Below are positions 1-11,119 of a stretch of 64,000 bases of DNA, in pieces. Position 1 is the first letter of the stretch, and the number at the start of each line of letters is the position of its first letter. Below the pieces are notes generated by a model that was given only the letters and a program-made list of their open reading frames with translations, searched no databases and had not been told where the DNA came from. This DNA is from SHLQ01 sp964517125 (GTDB taxonomy: Bacteria > Actinomycetota > Acidimicrobiia > Acidimicrobiales > SHLQ01), in contig CAZFBD010000009.1 of the NCBI GenBank assembly GCA_964517125.1, positions 19,884 through 83,883 of the forward strand. The letters run 5' to 3'. Both the position numbers and the translations under genes were made by a program.

Positions 1-2
1 AC

Positions 3-905
<903 letters not shown>

Positions 906-984
906 GGCTCGCTGTCTGTCGTGATCGTTTCCATGTCAGACTGGGGAATCGGGGCCAACCAGGCTCCGGCGAGGGAGAACACCG

Positions 985-3816
985 GTGGCGACACCGAACA
1001 TCGCGGGCTACAGCATCGAACGTCTCCTCGGGCGCGGCGGATTCGCTTCCGTGCACCTCGCTGCCGATGGCACCGGACAGCAAGTCGCCCTCAAAGTGCT
1101 GCTCTCCCACGTCGACGACACAGGTGATCTGAAGCGGTTCGAACGCGAGCGCCTCTCGATGTCGGCGCTCGGCGGGCACCCGCACATCGTCGGGATTCTC
1201 GACAGCGGCGAGACGACCGAGGGCCGGCACTGGATGGCTCTCGAGTACGTCCGCGGCGGCTCCGTTCGAGACCAGCTTGCCGAGTCCGGAGCCTTTCACT
1301 GGGCCACGGTGACCACGATTGGTGTGCAGCTGTGCTCGGCGCTCGCTGCGGCGCACCGATCAGGTGTACTGCACCGCGACATCAAACCCGCCAACATTCT
1401 CTACGACGGCGACAATGCCAAGCTGACCGACTTCGGCATCGCCCGACTCATGGGACAGAGTCAGCTCACGGCGGCTGAGTCGATCATCGGCACCTTGGCC
1501 TACACCCCTCCCGAAATCCTGCACAACGAGGGATTCGATGGCCGGGGCGACATCTACCAACTCGGCATCTCGCTCTACGAAATGCTCCTTGGTCGCGCTC
1601 CGTTCAAGTCGGGCACGAGCGACAACAAGGCCATGGTGATCCGCCGAATTCTGGAGAACCCCGCGCCGCCACTGGCGCAGTTCGACATTCCCGGGCCACT
1701 GTCCGACCTGCTCGACGAAGTTCTGGCCAAGGACCCCGCCGATCGCCCCCAGACCGCCGACGACTTCGGTCGACGGCTCAACGAAGTGGAAACGCTGCTC
1801 GGCCGCCCACAAACCGCATTCGCAGACCCGGTTCCTGTGCCGGTCGCCGACCCCCGTCCCGTCGTCGATGAGATGCCCGCCGAGCCCGAGACCCCACCCA
1901 TTCTTCCGGTACCCGATCCGCCAACTCCGACTCCGCCGACAGCCGAGCCGCCAACGCCGGAGCCCATGTCAGCTGCTCCCATTGCCGCTGACCCCGACGT
2001 GACGCTCGCCGATTTCCGCCCGGCCGACCACACCCAGGTCATGCCGCAGCCCGAGACGATCGTCGCCCGCCCGGTTCGCCCACAACTGCCCGAGCCAGCG
2101 CCAACGAGGGCGGTTGAGCGGCATCGAGGTCGCAATGCGGCGGTTGCCCTCCTCGGAACGGTAGCTCTCGCGGTGGCCGGATTCCTCCTGTGGCAGACGC
2201 TGCAGACCGATCCTCAGGACTCGACTGAGCCGCCAGCGAACACCGACGAAGGCACCCTCGAGATCGTGCCCACGCTTGCCCAGATCGACCAGGGCGCGTT
2301 CGCTGCACCCCCGGGTTCCATCGGCGTGGTATTCGGCGCCGTTGCAAACCAGTTCGGACTGACCGCAGTTGGCGGCACCGGTGACGGTGGATCTGCCACA
2401 CAACAGACCAGCGTCATGTGGACGATGGACGGCGAAGGCACGTGGACGCACTGGCCTCAGTTCGCGACCGCAGAAGACGCCGACCCCACCGGACAACGCT
2501 TGCGGGGAATCGGCATTCTCGATGGTGTCGCCTTCCTTGCCGTTGGCGAGTCCGACAACGACGGTGTCGCCTGGATTGGTGACCGAGTCGTCCGAATGCG
2601 GCCAACCACCGACAGCACCTTCACCGGCGCCGGATCACAACGCCTGCTCGGCGCTGCCGGTGACGTTGGGCGAAACGAGTTCCTCGTCGTCGGCGAGCGA
2701 CGGGACGATTCAGGCAGCGTGCCGGGCTTGTGGGTCGTCGCAGCCGGCGAATCGTGGGCCGACCCCGTATGGGCTGCAGTACCGCTGTCCGGGCAGAACC
2801 CCGGCCGGCTGACCGACGTTGCCGTTGCGGGCGATTTCGCAACCGCCGTTGGCTGGGAAGACGTCGACGGCACCCGCCAGAGCGTCGTGCTGCTGCGGTC
2901 TGAGGGTTCCTGGTCGCGGTTGCTCGCCCCGATCGACGACGTCGAGCTCCAGGCCGTCGACCTGGTCGGCGACCGGCTGGTCGCAGTCGGCACCCGCACC
3001 ACTGCGGGCGCCATGATTCCGGTTGCCCTGGTAGCCGACGTGAACGGCAACGGTTTCCTCCACGATCTTCCGGCTGGCACCGGCGACGCCCGGGCCCACG
3101 ATGTCGTGGCGACTCGCGCCGGTGTCTTCGCCGTGGGTATGACTGCCGAGGTTGCTGGTACGGCAGCGCTCGACCAGGGCCTGGTCGATGGCGCGATCTG
3201 GCAGTTGATTCCCGGCGACGAGCCCGAGGACGACTCGTGGACCACTCGGGACTCCGACCAGCTTCGGGCCGAAGGCCTGCAGGAGTTCTGGGCGGTTGTG
3301 GAGTACGACGGCGCAGTCTTTGCCCTCGGGCGTGCCACGCACGACGACGGCCGCGAAATCGCAGCCGGGTGGACCGTCACCGTCGACCTCGGCGACACCC
3401 AGGCCGACATCGACGACGAGGTCGCACAGGCACAACGCGAAGCCGCACCCGATGCGCCCGTGTCCGAAGTCGAAGGCGGCGACTCCCCATTGGGTGTCGC
3501 CTTGGGCGGGTGTGCGGCTCAGGCGATTGCCGATGCCCGCGATGCATCGGGCCAGGACGAGCTCAGCATGCAACCGGTCCTGATCGACGCCACCCAGGAC
3601 TTTGCGCTGTGGATCTGCGCGGACTCCGATGCCCAACTCTGGTATCACGGAGCCCAACGCGACGGAGAACAGTCCATCACGCTTCCGGCCACGGAGGTCA
3701 CCGGCGGGTACGAGGCGCGAAACGGCGAGACCACGTACCGGGTTGTCGACGGCCGGCTGACGGTGCAGGCCCCCAACGGCGAGATCACGCTGGATCAGCC
3801 GCTGCTCGACAACTGA
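985..3816 (+). CDS. Transmembrane Ser/Thr protein kinase (PknB-type catalytic domain)
   Basis: 943 residues from a GTG start preceded by GAGGGAG. The N-terminal half is a eukaryotic-like kinase: glycine loop GRGGFASV near residues 16-23, catalytic lysine in VALKVL (K37), HRDIKPAN near residue 130 and DFGIARL near 149, so it looks active. A Pro/Glu-rich linker (about 275-380) leads to one membrane segment at about 382-402. The remaining 540 residues should be extracellular; they have repeated VVG/AVG-type beta-strand units that suggest a propeller-like sensor, and no PASTA repeats. The protein therefore probably couples an external signal to Ser/Thr phosphorylation; ligand and targets are unknown. 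Its 3' end abuts the convergent GGDEF-EAL gene. Confidence 0.93.
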   Translation: MATPNIAGYSIERLLGRGGFASVHLAADGTGQQVALKVLLSHVDDTGDLKRFERERLSMSALGGHPHIVGILDSGETTEGRHWMALEYVRGGSVRDQLAESGAFHWATVTTIGVQLCSALAAAHRSGVLHRDIKPANILYDGDNAKLTDFGIARLMGQSQLTAAESIIGTLAYTPPEILHNEGFDGRGDIYQLGISLYEMLLGRAPFKSGTSDNKAMVIRRILENPAPPLAQFDIPGPLSDLLDEVLAKDPADRPQTADDFGRRLNEVETLLGRPQTAFADPVPVPVADPRPVVDEMPAEPETPPILPVPDPPTPTPPTAEPPTPEPMSAAPIAADPDVTLADFRPADHTQVMPQPETIVARPVRPQLPEPAPTRAVERHRGRNAAVALLGTVALAVAGFLLWQTLQTDPQDSTEPPANTDEGTLEIVPTLAQIDQGAFAAPPGSIGVVFGAVANQFGLTAVGGTGDGGSATQQTSVMWTMDGEGTWTHWPQFATAEDADPTGQRLRGIGILDGVAFLAVGESDNDGVAWIGDRVVRMRPTTDSTFTGAGSQRLLGAAGDVGRNEFLVVGERRDDSGSVPGLWVVAAGESWADPVWAAVPLSGQNPGRLTDVAVAGDFATAVGWEDVDGTRQSVVLLRSEGSWSRLLAPIDDVELQAVDLVGDRLVAVGTRTTAGAMIPVALVADVNGNGFLHDLPAGTGDARAHDVVATRAGVFAVGMTAEVAGTAALDQGLVDGAIWQLIPGDEPEDDSWTTRDSDQLRAEGLQEFWAVVEYDGAVFALGRATHDDGREIAAGWTVTVDLGDTQADIDDEVAQAQREAAPDAPVSEVEGGDSPLGVALGGCAAQAIADARDASGQDELSMQPVLIDATQDFALWICADSDAQLWYHGAQRDGEQSITLPATEVTGGYEARNGETTYRVVDGRLTVQAPNGEITLDQPLLDN

Positions 3817-3817
3817 C

Positions 3818-5716
3818 TCAGGCGGCCACCTGCATGGGTGGCTCGCCCGACAGACCGTCGATGAAGTCTGCCGACGAACACGGTCGATCGAAGAGATAGC
3901 CCTGCCCAGTGGCGACTCCCAGTCGGCGCACCGCGTCGAGCTGTTGGTCCGTCTCGATGCCCTCGGCCACCACGTTCAATCCGTTCCGGTTCCCGAAATC
4001 GGCGATCGCCATGAGGAGATCATCGGCGTCGGGGGTGCCGACCCTGCCGATCAGCGACCGGTCCAGCTTCATCTCCGAAAAGGGAAAGGTCAGGAGCTGC
4101 GTCATCGACGAATAGCCCGTGCCGAAATCGTCGATCGACAGTCCGACTCCCATTGATCGAAGTTCGGCTGCGACCTGCGGGGCGACCTCACCGGTCGACA
4201 GCGAATCGGATTCGGTCACCTCGAGGGTCAGGCGACTCGGTGCAATCGACGCCTGTGCAAGCTCGTGATTCAGGCGTTGCGGCAGATCGCCGTCCTGCAG
4301 GTGCGTCGCCGACACGTTCACGGACACACTCAAATCGGTGCGACCGATCTCGGAAAGGTCATGCAGTACTTCGATTCCCCGCGCGATCATCGCCCGATCG
4401 AACTGGTGCGAGAACCCGCGTTCCTCAATCTGCGGAATGAACACGTCGGGGTAGACCATGCCATCGGCACGGTCCCAGCGAGCGAGCACTTCGACACCGC
4501 GCACGTCACCGGAGTCAAGGTCGACCAACGGTTGCAGGTACGGCACGAACTGTCCCGATGCGATCGCATGCTCCAGGTCGGCCGAGCGGATGTTCGCCCG
4601 TCGCAGTTCTTCCCGGAAGTCCGCGTCGCTCACAACGATCGAGTTCTTGCCTCGCTTCTTGGCTTCGCGTAGCGCTGCGCTTGCGTGGGCAACGAGGTCG
4701 TCGATGCCGCCCTCTGACGGGCGAAGCGAAACCATGCCGGCCGACGCACGAATGAACGGACGCCTCCTGGCGAACAGCCCGGACTCGGGAGCGAGTCGCA
4801 TGACCTCGAGCTGATCGGCAATCGCTTCGAGGTCACCGCCCACTCCGGCAGCGATGAACTCGTCGCCGCCGAACCGGCCAACGCTCCACTGCTCTGGGAA
4901 GACGGCTTGGAGCGATGTTGCGACCCGAGCCAACAGCCGGTCGCCGGCGTCGTACCCAAGCTGGTCGTTGACCGTCTTGAAATCGTCGAGGTCAACGAAG
5001 ACGCAGTGAATCGTCTCGTCACCGGCGGAGGCGGTCGTACGAAGATCGGCCAACACGCCGGATCGGTTCAGCAGCCCGGTCAACGAGTCCGACCGGGCCG
5101 AATGTGATGCCCGTTCGGCGGTGATGACGGCATCGACCCGCCGGGAAATCAGGTCGTCCACCAGTCCGGAGATCCCAGCGGCGCCCCACCCGAGATGGAT
5201 GAGAACGCCGAAGATCAGAACGACCTGCGCCCAGTGGTCCTGGAAACCCAGCACGAAAAGGTAGGGAACCGAATACGCAGCGTTCGTCAGCAGCACGTTC
5301 CGCTGGTACGTCTGTGGCAGGTACACGGCGTCGCTGGCGATACCGAACACCAGCACCGAGGTGAGGATCCACGCGGTGTTCACGTCGGCCGCATCGTCCA
5401 AGACCAGGAGCGGAAGCGCAGCCCAGGCCACCGAGGATCCCGAAACCCACCACAACTCGAACACACGGCCGAAACGGCTCTCCACCTGTCGGGTCGAATA
5501 GCCGGCAACCACCTGTGAGAGCAGGACAAACGCCCACGCGGCCACGAACAGGTCGCCCCAGAACATGACCAGCACAAAGACGGCGACGCCCAGGATTCCC
5601 GTTGCATCGAGCGTGCTCACGCGGGCGCGTTGCTCTTCGAAGAGGCGGTCCGCTTCGTGCGCTCGGCGTTGGTCCCGGTTCATTGTTCTAGAATTCGGCC
5701 CTGGCGAAGAAAACAT
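3818..5716 (-). CDS. Membrane GGDEF-EAL protein (cyclic di-GMP turnover)
   Basis: 632 residues from the ATG at 5716; a start at the ATG 5683 (MNRDQ) is equally plausible, as neither has a clear ribosome site. The N-terminal part (about residues 40-195) is hydrophobic with about five or six membrane segments. A GGDEF domain follows with intact RFGGDEF near 284-288 and no RxxD inhibitory site just upstream. The EAL domain starts near residue 375: the signature reads EVL rather than EAL, but the catalytic set is present (NVSA, EVTES, DDFGTGYS, KLDRS, AEGIET, QGYLF), so phosphodiesterase activity is likely. It probably both makes and degrades cyclic di-GMP in response to a membrane signal. It is divergent from ppa. 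Confidence 0.92.
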   Translation of the reverse strand: MFSSPGPNSRTMNRDQRRAHEADRLFEEQRARVSTLDATGILGVAVFVLVMFWGDLFVAAWAFVLLSQVVAGYSTRQVESRFGRVFELWWVSGSSVAWAALPLLVLDDAADVNTAWILTSVLVFGIASDAVYLPQTYQRNVLLTNAAYSVPYLFVLGFQDHWAQVVLIFGVLIHLGWGAAGISGLVDDLISRRVDAVITAERASHSARSDSLTGLLNRSGVLADLRTTASAGDETIHCVFVDLDDFKTVNDQLGYDAGDRLLARVATSLQAVFPEQWSVGRFGGDEFIAAGVGGDLEAIADQLEVMRLAPESGLFARRRPFIRASAGMVSLRPSEGGIDDLVAHASAALREAKKRGKNSIVVSDADFREELRRANIRSADLEHAIASGQFVPYLQPLVDLDSGDVRGVEVLARWDRADGMVYPDVFIPQIEERGFSHQFDRAMIARGIEVLHDLSEIGRTDLSVSVNVSATHLQDGDLPQRLNHELAQASIAPSRLTLEVTESDSLSTGEVAPQVAAELRSMGVGLSIDDFGTGYSSMTQLLTFPFSEMKLDRSLIGRVGTPDADDLLMAIADFGNRNGLNVVAEGIETDQQLDAVRRLGVATGQGYLFDRPCSSADFIDGLSGEPPMQVAA

Positions 5717-5779
5717 GAGCCATTCGGCCCATGCCGCGGTTCATGGTTCAACTCGAGCGGAAAGTGACGATAGAAGATC

Positions 5780-6409
<630 letters not shown>

Positions 6410-6410
6410 T

Positions 6411-7001
6411 TCACACGCTTCGCCCGAGAAGCGAAACGAGACGAACACCCGGAGATGCATCTTCGGGTGGCTCCACCTGTCCTGCCGTGGAGAAGAACTC
6501 TGAACCCCGGATCTGGTCAAACATGGGGAAGAGAAACTCGAGCGCCGCCTCGGCGAGCTCGTCGGGAAGCTCCAGCGGGATGTTGCACGCCGTGGCGAGG
6601 TCCCAGGCGTGGGTCAACACATCGACCAGACGGAACCGGGCCACGACACTGCCCGGTCGGTCGCCAACCGGGTGCGCCACCACCTGCTCCATCGCGCCGG
6701 GCCGACGGAACGCTTCGATCGCTGCAAGCGCAGTACCACGCCAGGTGGCCATGGGGTTGGGACCCAGAATGGATGGGTTGATCGCCTGACTCACATCGAG
6801 GGGCTTACCATCGAAGAGCAGCGGGATGGATGCGTCACCGAGCACGACATGGCTGATGAGTGCCTGGACATCCCAGTCGGCGCACGGTGTTTCGAGCTCG
6901 AGGTGCTCGTCGTCCACCTGGTTCAGCACGTTGCCGAACACCGCCATTGCAGCGACTGCATCCTCTGCGGGATCGGTGCCGAGGGGCGGACGGTCGGTCA
7001 T
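6411..7001 (-). CDS. TIGR03086/DinB-fold metal-binding protein
   Basis: 196 residues. The N-terminus has the pattern of the mycothiol-dependent maleylpyruvate isomerase/DinB superfamily: a helical start followed by TPCADWDVQALISHVVLGD near residues 38-56, where the His is the usual metal ligand, and later LVDVLTHAWDLA with a second conserved His. Members are four-helix-bundle proteins, some of them thiol-dependent enzymes; the substrate here cannot be told. It is the last gene of the guaB3-guaA operon and starts one base after the guaA stop, so it is probably co-translated with guaA. Its stop lies one base from the ppa stop. Confidence 0.85.
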   Translation of the reverse strand: MTDRPPLGTDPAEDAVAAMAVFGNVLNQVDDEHLELETPCADWDVQALISHVVLGDASIPLLFDGKPLDVSQAINPSILGPNPMATWRGTALAAIEAFRRPGAMEQVVAHPVGDRPGSVVARFRLVDVLTHAWDLATACNIPLELPDELAEAALEFLFPMFDQIRGSEFFSTAGQVEPPEDASPGVRLVSLLGRSV

Positions 7002-7002
7002 G

Positions 7003-8565
7003 TCACTCCCACTCGATCGTGCCAGGCGGCTTCGAGGTGATGTCGTAGGCGACCCGGTTCACTCCCGAGACCTCGTTGATGATGCGGTTCGACATGCGGT
7101 CGAGCAGTTCGTAGGGCAACCGGGCCCAGTCTGCAGTCATGGCGTCCTCGGAGGTGACCGCTCGGATGATGACCGCATCGGCGTAGGTGCGTTCGTCGCC
7201 CATGACGCCCACCGAGTTCACTCCGGGCAGCACGGCGAACGCCTGCCAGATCTCGCGGTCGAGGCCGGCGAGACGAATTTCCTCGCGGACGATGAAGTCG
7301 GCTTCCTGCAGGATGGCGACCTTCTCGCGAGTGACCTCGCCAATGATCCGCACGCCAAGGCCCGGGCCGGGAAACGGCTGACGCCAGACGATCTCGTCGG
7401 GCAGGCCGAGTTCGGTGCCGACCGCCCGAACCTCGTCCTTGAACAACGCTCGCAACGGTTCGACGAGCTCGAACTCGATGTCGTCGGGGAGCCCGCCCAC
7501 GTTGTGGTGGCTCTTGATCTTTGCTGCGTCGGACGTTCCGGACTCGATCACGTCGGGGTACAGGGTTCCCTGCACCAGGTACTGCGCACCGACGACCTCG
7601 GACTTCGCTGCTTCGAACACCCGGATGAACTGTTCTCCGATCGTCTTGCGCTTCGCCTCGGGGTCGATGACACCCTGCAGATGTTCGAAGAACCGGTCGG
7701 CAGCACTCACATGCTTCAGTTCGATCTTCTGGTGTCGCTCGAACGTCTCGACGATCTGATCGGACTCGCCCTTGCGCATGAGACCGGTGTCGACGTAGAC
7801 GCACGTGAGGCGATCTCCGACCGCCTTGTGGACCAACGCCGCCGCCACTGCCGAATCGACGCCGCCGGAAAGAGCGCAGATGACACGTCCGTTGGAGCCG
7901 ACCTGCTGTTGGATCAGCTCGACCTGCGTGTCGATGACGCTCGCCATGGTCCAGGCCTGCGATGCCCCGCACGCCTGACCGAGGAACTGCTCGATGACGT
8001 GCTGGCCGTGTGGGCTGTGGACGACCTCGGGGTGATACTGCACGCCGTACAGACCACGATCGGGGTTCTCGAACGCTGCGACCGGAGCGTCGGGGGTCGA
8101 CGCCGTGACTGCGAATTCCTGCGGCATGTCGGTGATGGCGTCGAAGTGACTCATCCACACGGTCTGCGATTCGGGTGTGCCGCTGAGCAGGCTTCCGGCC
8201 TCTTCGCTCACGGTCAGTTCGGTACGCCCGTATTCGCCACGCTCGTTGCGTCCGACCGTGCCCGCATTCTGGTGGGCGATGAGCTGCGCTCCGTAGCAGA
8301 TGCCCAGCACGGGGATTCCCAGGTCGTAAACCTCGGGATCGATGGCCGGCGCACCTTCGACGTGCACCGACTTGGGCCCACCGGAGAAGATGATGCCCGC
8401 GGGTGCCTTTGCCTGAATCTCGGCCACGGTGATGGTGTGCGGCACGATCTCGGAATACACACGAGCTTCTCGGACACGACGCGCAATCAGCTGTGCGTAC
8501 TGCGCACCGAAATCGACGACGAGGACGGACTCCTCGGTGGGGTCTTGGGCTTCAGCCTGGCTCAT
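7003..8565 (-). CDS. guaA: GMP synthase (glutamine-hydrolysing)
   Basis: 520 residues, full length for the family. It converts XMP to GMP using glutamine and ATP. The N-terminal class I amidotransferase domain shows the GICYGAQ nucleophile motif and the YHPEV histidine/glutamate; the ATP-pyrophosphatase domain shows the SGGVDSAV P-loop; and the dimerisation domain ends with the conserved NEVSGVNRVAYDITSKPPGT and TIEWE. Its ATG overlaps the stop of guaB3 by four bases (ATGA), indicating translational coupling, and it is followed at once by the TIGR03086 gene. Confidence 0.98.
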   Translation of the reverse strand: MSQAEAQDPTEESVLVVDFGAQYAQLIARRVREARVYSEIVPHTITVAEIQAKAPAGIIFSGGPKSVHVEGAPAIDPEVYDLGIPVLGICYGAQLIAHQNAGTVGRNERGEYGRTELTVSEEAGSLLSGTPESQTVWMSHFDAITDMPQEFAVTASTPDAPVAAFENPDRGLYGVQYHPEVVHSPHGQHVIEQFLGQACGASQAWTMASVIDTQVELIQQQVGSNGRVICALSGGVDSAVAAALVHKAVGDRLTCVYVDTGLMRKGESDQIVETFERHQKIELKHVSAADRFFEHLQGVIDPEAKRKTIGEQFIRVFEAAKSEVVGAQYLVQGTLYPDVIESGTSDAAKIKSHHNVGGLPDDIEFELVEPLRALFKDEVRAVGTELGLPDEIVWRQPFPGPGLGVRIIGEVTREKVAILQEADFIVREEIRLAGLDREIWQAFAVLPGVNSVGVMGDERTYADAVIIRAVTSEDAMTADWARLPYELLDRMSNRIINEVSGVNRVAYDITSKPPGTIEWE

Positions 8566-9674
8566 GGTTGCTGCACCAGGATCTCAGCCTTCTGGAAGTC
8601 CTTGAGATCGGTGTAGCCACACATGGCCATGGACTGTCGGAGGCCACCGGCGATGTTGAGCGCGCCATCGTCGGCGTGGCTGGGACCGTTGATGATCTCC
8701 TCGAGCGTGCCCCGTGCGGGCGTTTCGATGCGGCCGCCCTGCGGGACGGTTGGATGCACACTCTGCACGCCCCAGTGCCAGCCACGTCCGGGCGCTTCGC
8801 TGGCTGCGGCAAGCGGAGCGCCGAGCATGACGGCGTCAGCGCCGCACACGACGGCTTTGGCAACATCGCCGCCGGTCGCCATGGAGCCGTCGGCGATGAT
8901 GTGTGTGTACACGCCGGTCTCGTCAAGGTGACGCATGCGAGCTGCCCGTGCGTCGGCGAGGGCCGTCGCCTGCGGTCCGCCAATACCAAGGACACGACGG
9001 ACGGTGCTGGCACGCCCGCTGCCGACACCAACGAGGATGCCGGCGGCACCCGTTCGCATGAGGTGCAGGGCAGCCGAGTAGCTTGCGCAGTCGCCGACGA
9101 TCACCGGCACCTCGAGGCGACGAATGAACGTCTTGAGGTTCAGCGGTTCGCTCTCGTTGCGGCTGACATGCTCGGCCGAAATGACCGGCTGCTGAATGAC
9201 GAGCAGCCCGAGTTCGGCCTTCAGGATGGTGTCGATGTGGTCGGCGGTTCGCTGTGGGCTGATGGCCGCACAACTCACGACATCGGCGTCGTTGATCTGG
9301 CGAATCCGCTCCACGATGAGGTCGGTGTCAACGGGAGCCGCGTACAGCTCCTGCATGCGGGCCATCGCCGTTGGCTCATCGAGCTCGGCGATTTCGGCGA
9401 GCACGGTGTCGGCATCCTCGTATCGGGTCCAGAGACCTTCGAGGTTCAGCACACCAACACCACCGAGGCGTCCGATCTCGATGGCGGTCGCTGGCGAGAC
9501 CACCGAATCCATCGCCGATGCCATGAACGGCAGGTCGAACCGGTAGGCGTCGATCTCCCACGTCAGGTCGATGTCCTCGGGATCTCGGGTACGTCGGGAC
9601 GGGACGATGGTGATGTCGTCGAATCCGTAGGCTCGGCGCCCGGATTTGCCCATACCGATATCGATCTCAGCCAC
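8562..9674 (-). CDS. guaB3: GuaB3-family IMP dehydrogenase-related protein
   Basis: 370 residues, the usual size of the actinobacterial GuaB3 family, a TIM-barrel relative of IMP dehydrogenase without CBS domains. The N-terminus (GRRAYGFDDITIVPS) and the FMASAMDSVVSP, NLEGLWTRY, VIVGDC and HIIADGSMATGGDVAKA segments match. In classical IMP dehydrogenase the catalytic Cys lies in GxGxGSxCTTR; here the aligned segment reads GVGSGRASTVRRVLG, with no Cys. Activity as a dehydrogenase is therefore doubtful, though linkage to guaA points to purine metabolism. It heads the operon guaB3-guaA-TIGR03086. Confidence 0.93.
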   Translation of the reverse strand: MAEIDIGMGKSGRRAYGFDDITIVPSRRTRDPEDIDLTWEIDAYRFDLPFMASAMDSVVSPATAIEIGRLGGVGVLNLEGLWTRYEDADTVLAEIAELDEPTAMARMQELYAAPVDTDLIVERIRQINDADVVSCAAISPQRTADHIDTILKAELGLLVIQQPVISAEHVSRNESEPLNLKTFIRRLEVPVIVGDCASYSAALHLMRTGAAGILVGVGSGRASTVRRVLGIGGPQATALADARAARMRHLDETGVYTHIIADGSMATGGDVAKAVVCGADAVMLGAPLAAASEAPGRGWHWGVQSVHPTVPQGGRIETPARGTLEEIINGPSHADDGALNIAGGLRQSMAMCGYTDLKDFQKAEILVQQP

Positions 9675-9788
9675 TGCGAAACCTCTCGCTGGAAAGAGAA
9701 AACACTATCCGGAACTGGGGCTGGCCCTACCATTGGATCGGGAGATGGCTGGATTCCCGGAATCGGCGCACTCCCGCACCATTGGTGC

Positions 9789-9917
9789 ATGGTCGACGTC
9801 GCATCCATCCAGAGCCTTCTGGCCGCATTCCCGACTGCAGCTGCAGTGGTTGTCCCTGTTCTGACAACATGGGTTGGTGCGTTGGTCATCGAGCGCACGA
9901 CGGAAGGCCGTCCGTGA
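9789..9917 (+). CDS. Small 42-residue hydrophobic protein, coupled to the sensor kinase
   Basis: An ATG at 9789 opens a 42-codon frame ending at 9917 whose TGA overlaps the GTG start of the histidine kinase (GTGA at 9914-9917). The peptide begins MVDVASIQSLLAAF and has a hydrophobic core of about 22 residues (AAAVVVPVLTTWVGALVI) followed by a charged end ERTTEGRP, so it could be a single-pass membrane peptide. The four-base overlap is the coupling normally seen between true neighbouring genes. The ribosome site is weak. It may be a real partner of the kinase or only a leader peptide; no family is recognised. Confidence 0.5.
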   Translation: MVDVASIQSLLAAFPTAAAVVVPVLTTWVGALVIERTTEGRP

Positions 9918-11119
9918 AACAGATCTACAGCTCATCGCTGCTGAACAAGACCCTGTATGGCCTGCTCGGGCTCCCGATCGGGCTGGGGTGGTTCGTCATC
10001 TTCGCAACGGCACTGAGCCTCGCTGGCAGTCTGCTGGTGGTTCTCGTCGGCTTCGTGTTGTTGTCCATCACCCTTCGCATCGCGGGCGGCGCTGCACAGC
10101 TGGAGCGGCGGCTGCTCACCGAACTGTTGAACGTCGACATTCCACGCTCCAGCCGACTGGCCGAGCCCGGGCGCCAATCCATCGGCGCGAAGATCGTGAA
10201 TCCGCTGCGCGATGGCACGTACTGGCGAGAGCTCTTCTTCGTGCTGGCCAGGTTCCCGATCGGCATCGGCAGCTTTGTGGCTGCGCTCGGAGCGTGGACC
10301 TACCCCGTGTGGGCGTTGAGCACGTTCTTCTGGGGCTGGTGGGTGTTCGAGCAGTGGACGATCCTCATCATCGGCACCGGGCTGATCTCCCTGGTCCTCG
10401 GACCGCTCCTCGTGCATGCGTTCGCCGAGCTGCACATCTACCTCGCATCGCTGTTGCTCGGGCCATCACAAGCACAGCTGACCAGCCGGGCTCGCGAAGT
10501 CGAAGCCAGCCGAGACCGATCCGTGGAGGCCGCCGAAGCCGAGCGTCGCCGAATCGAACGGGACCTGCACGACGGTGCGCAGGCGCGCCTCGCAACCGTT
10601 GCCCTGGACCTGGGGCGGGCCAAGCGAAAGCTGGAGCAGGGCGGCGACAGCGACGAGGTCGGCCGAATCATCGACGGCGCGCACGAAGACGCAAAGGCCG
10701 CGATCGTCGAACTGCGAGACCTGGCCCGAGGCATCCACCCGGCGGTTCTGACCGACCGTGGACTCGATGCCGCCCTGTCCGAGGTTGCCGCCCGATGCAG
10801 CGTGCCGATCCACCTCGACGTGCGAATGGAGCGACGACCGACCGTGCCGGTCGAGAGCGCCGCATACTTCGCCGTGTGTGAACTGATCGCCAACATCAGT
10901 CGCCACTCCCGGGCCCGCAATGCGTGGGTCACGGTCCGCGGAACCGATGAGCGGGTCAACATCGAGGTCAGCGACGACGGGGTCGGTGGAGTGACTCCCG
11001 GACTCGGCACGGGAATCGCCGGCCTGTACGACCGCCTGACCGCCGTGGATGGCACGATGGCACTCCGAAGCCCGCTCGGCGGTGGCACCACCGCCCAAAT
11101 CGAACTGCCGGTGGCCTGA
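9914..11119 (+). CDS. NarL-family sensor histidine kinase with N-terminal membrane sensor domain
   Basis: 401 residues from the GTG at 9914; longer frames upstream lack support and GGAAGG precedes this start. The N-terminal 190 residues contain four hydrophobic segments resembling the putative sensor domain found in actinobacterial kinases. The dimerisation motif ERRRIERDLHDGAQARL (HisKA_3, phospho-accepting His) lies near residues 210-226, and the HATPase has the N box CELIANISRHS and the G boxes DDGVGG and GTGIAGLYDR. It should phosphorylate the response regulator whose ATG directly follows its stop. Confidence 0.93.
   Translation: MKQIYSSSLLNKTLYGLLGLPIGLGWFVIFATALSLAGSLLVVLVGFVLLSITLRIAGGAAQLERRLLTELLNVDIPRSSRLAEPGRQSIGAKIVNPLRDGTYWRELFFVLARFPIGIGSFVAALGAWTYPVWALSTFFWGWWVFEQWTILIIGTGLISLVLGPLLVHAFAELHIYLASLLLGPSQAQLTSRAREVEASRDRSVEAAEAERRRIERDLHDGAQARLATVALDLGRAKRKLEQGGDSDEVGRIIDGAHEDAKAAIVELRDLARGIHPAVLTDRGLDAALSEVAARCSVPIHLDVRMERRPTVPVESAAYFAVCELIANISRHSRARNAWVTVRGTDERVNIEVSDDGVGGVTPGLGTGIAGLYDRLTAVDGTMALRSPLGGGTTAQIELPVA

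Noticed and set aside
4387..5022. Alternative minus-strand frames opposite the GGDEF-EAL gene as separate proteins
   Set aside because: They are shifted frames of the same gene with Arg/Ser/Pro-rich products and no start signals.
6826..8616. 596-codon plus-strand open frame opposite guaA
   Set aside because: guaA is unmistakable on the minus strand and the antisense frame is a result of GC-rich codon bias.
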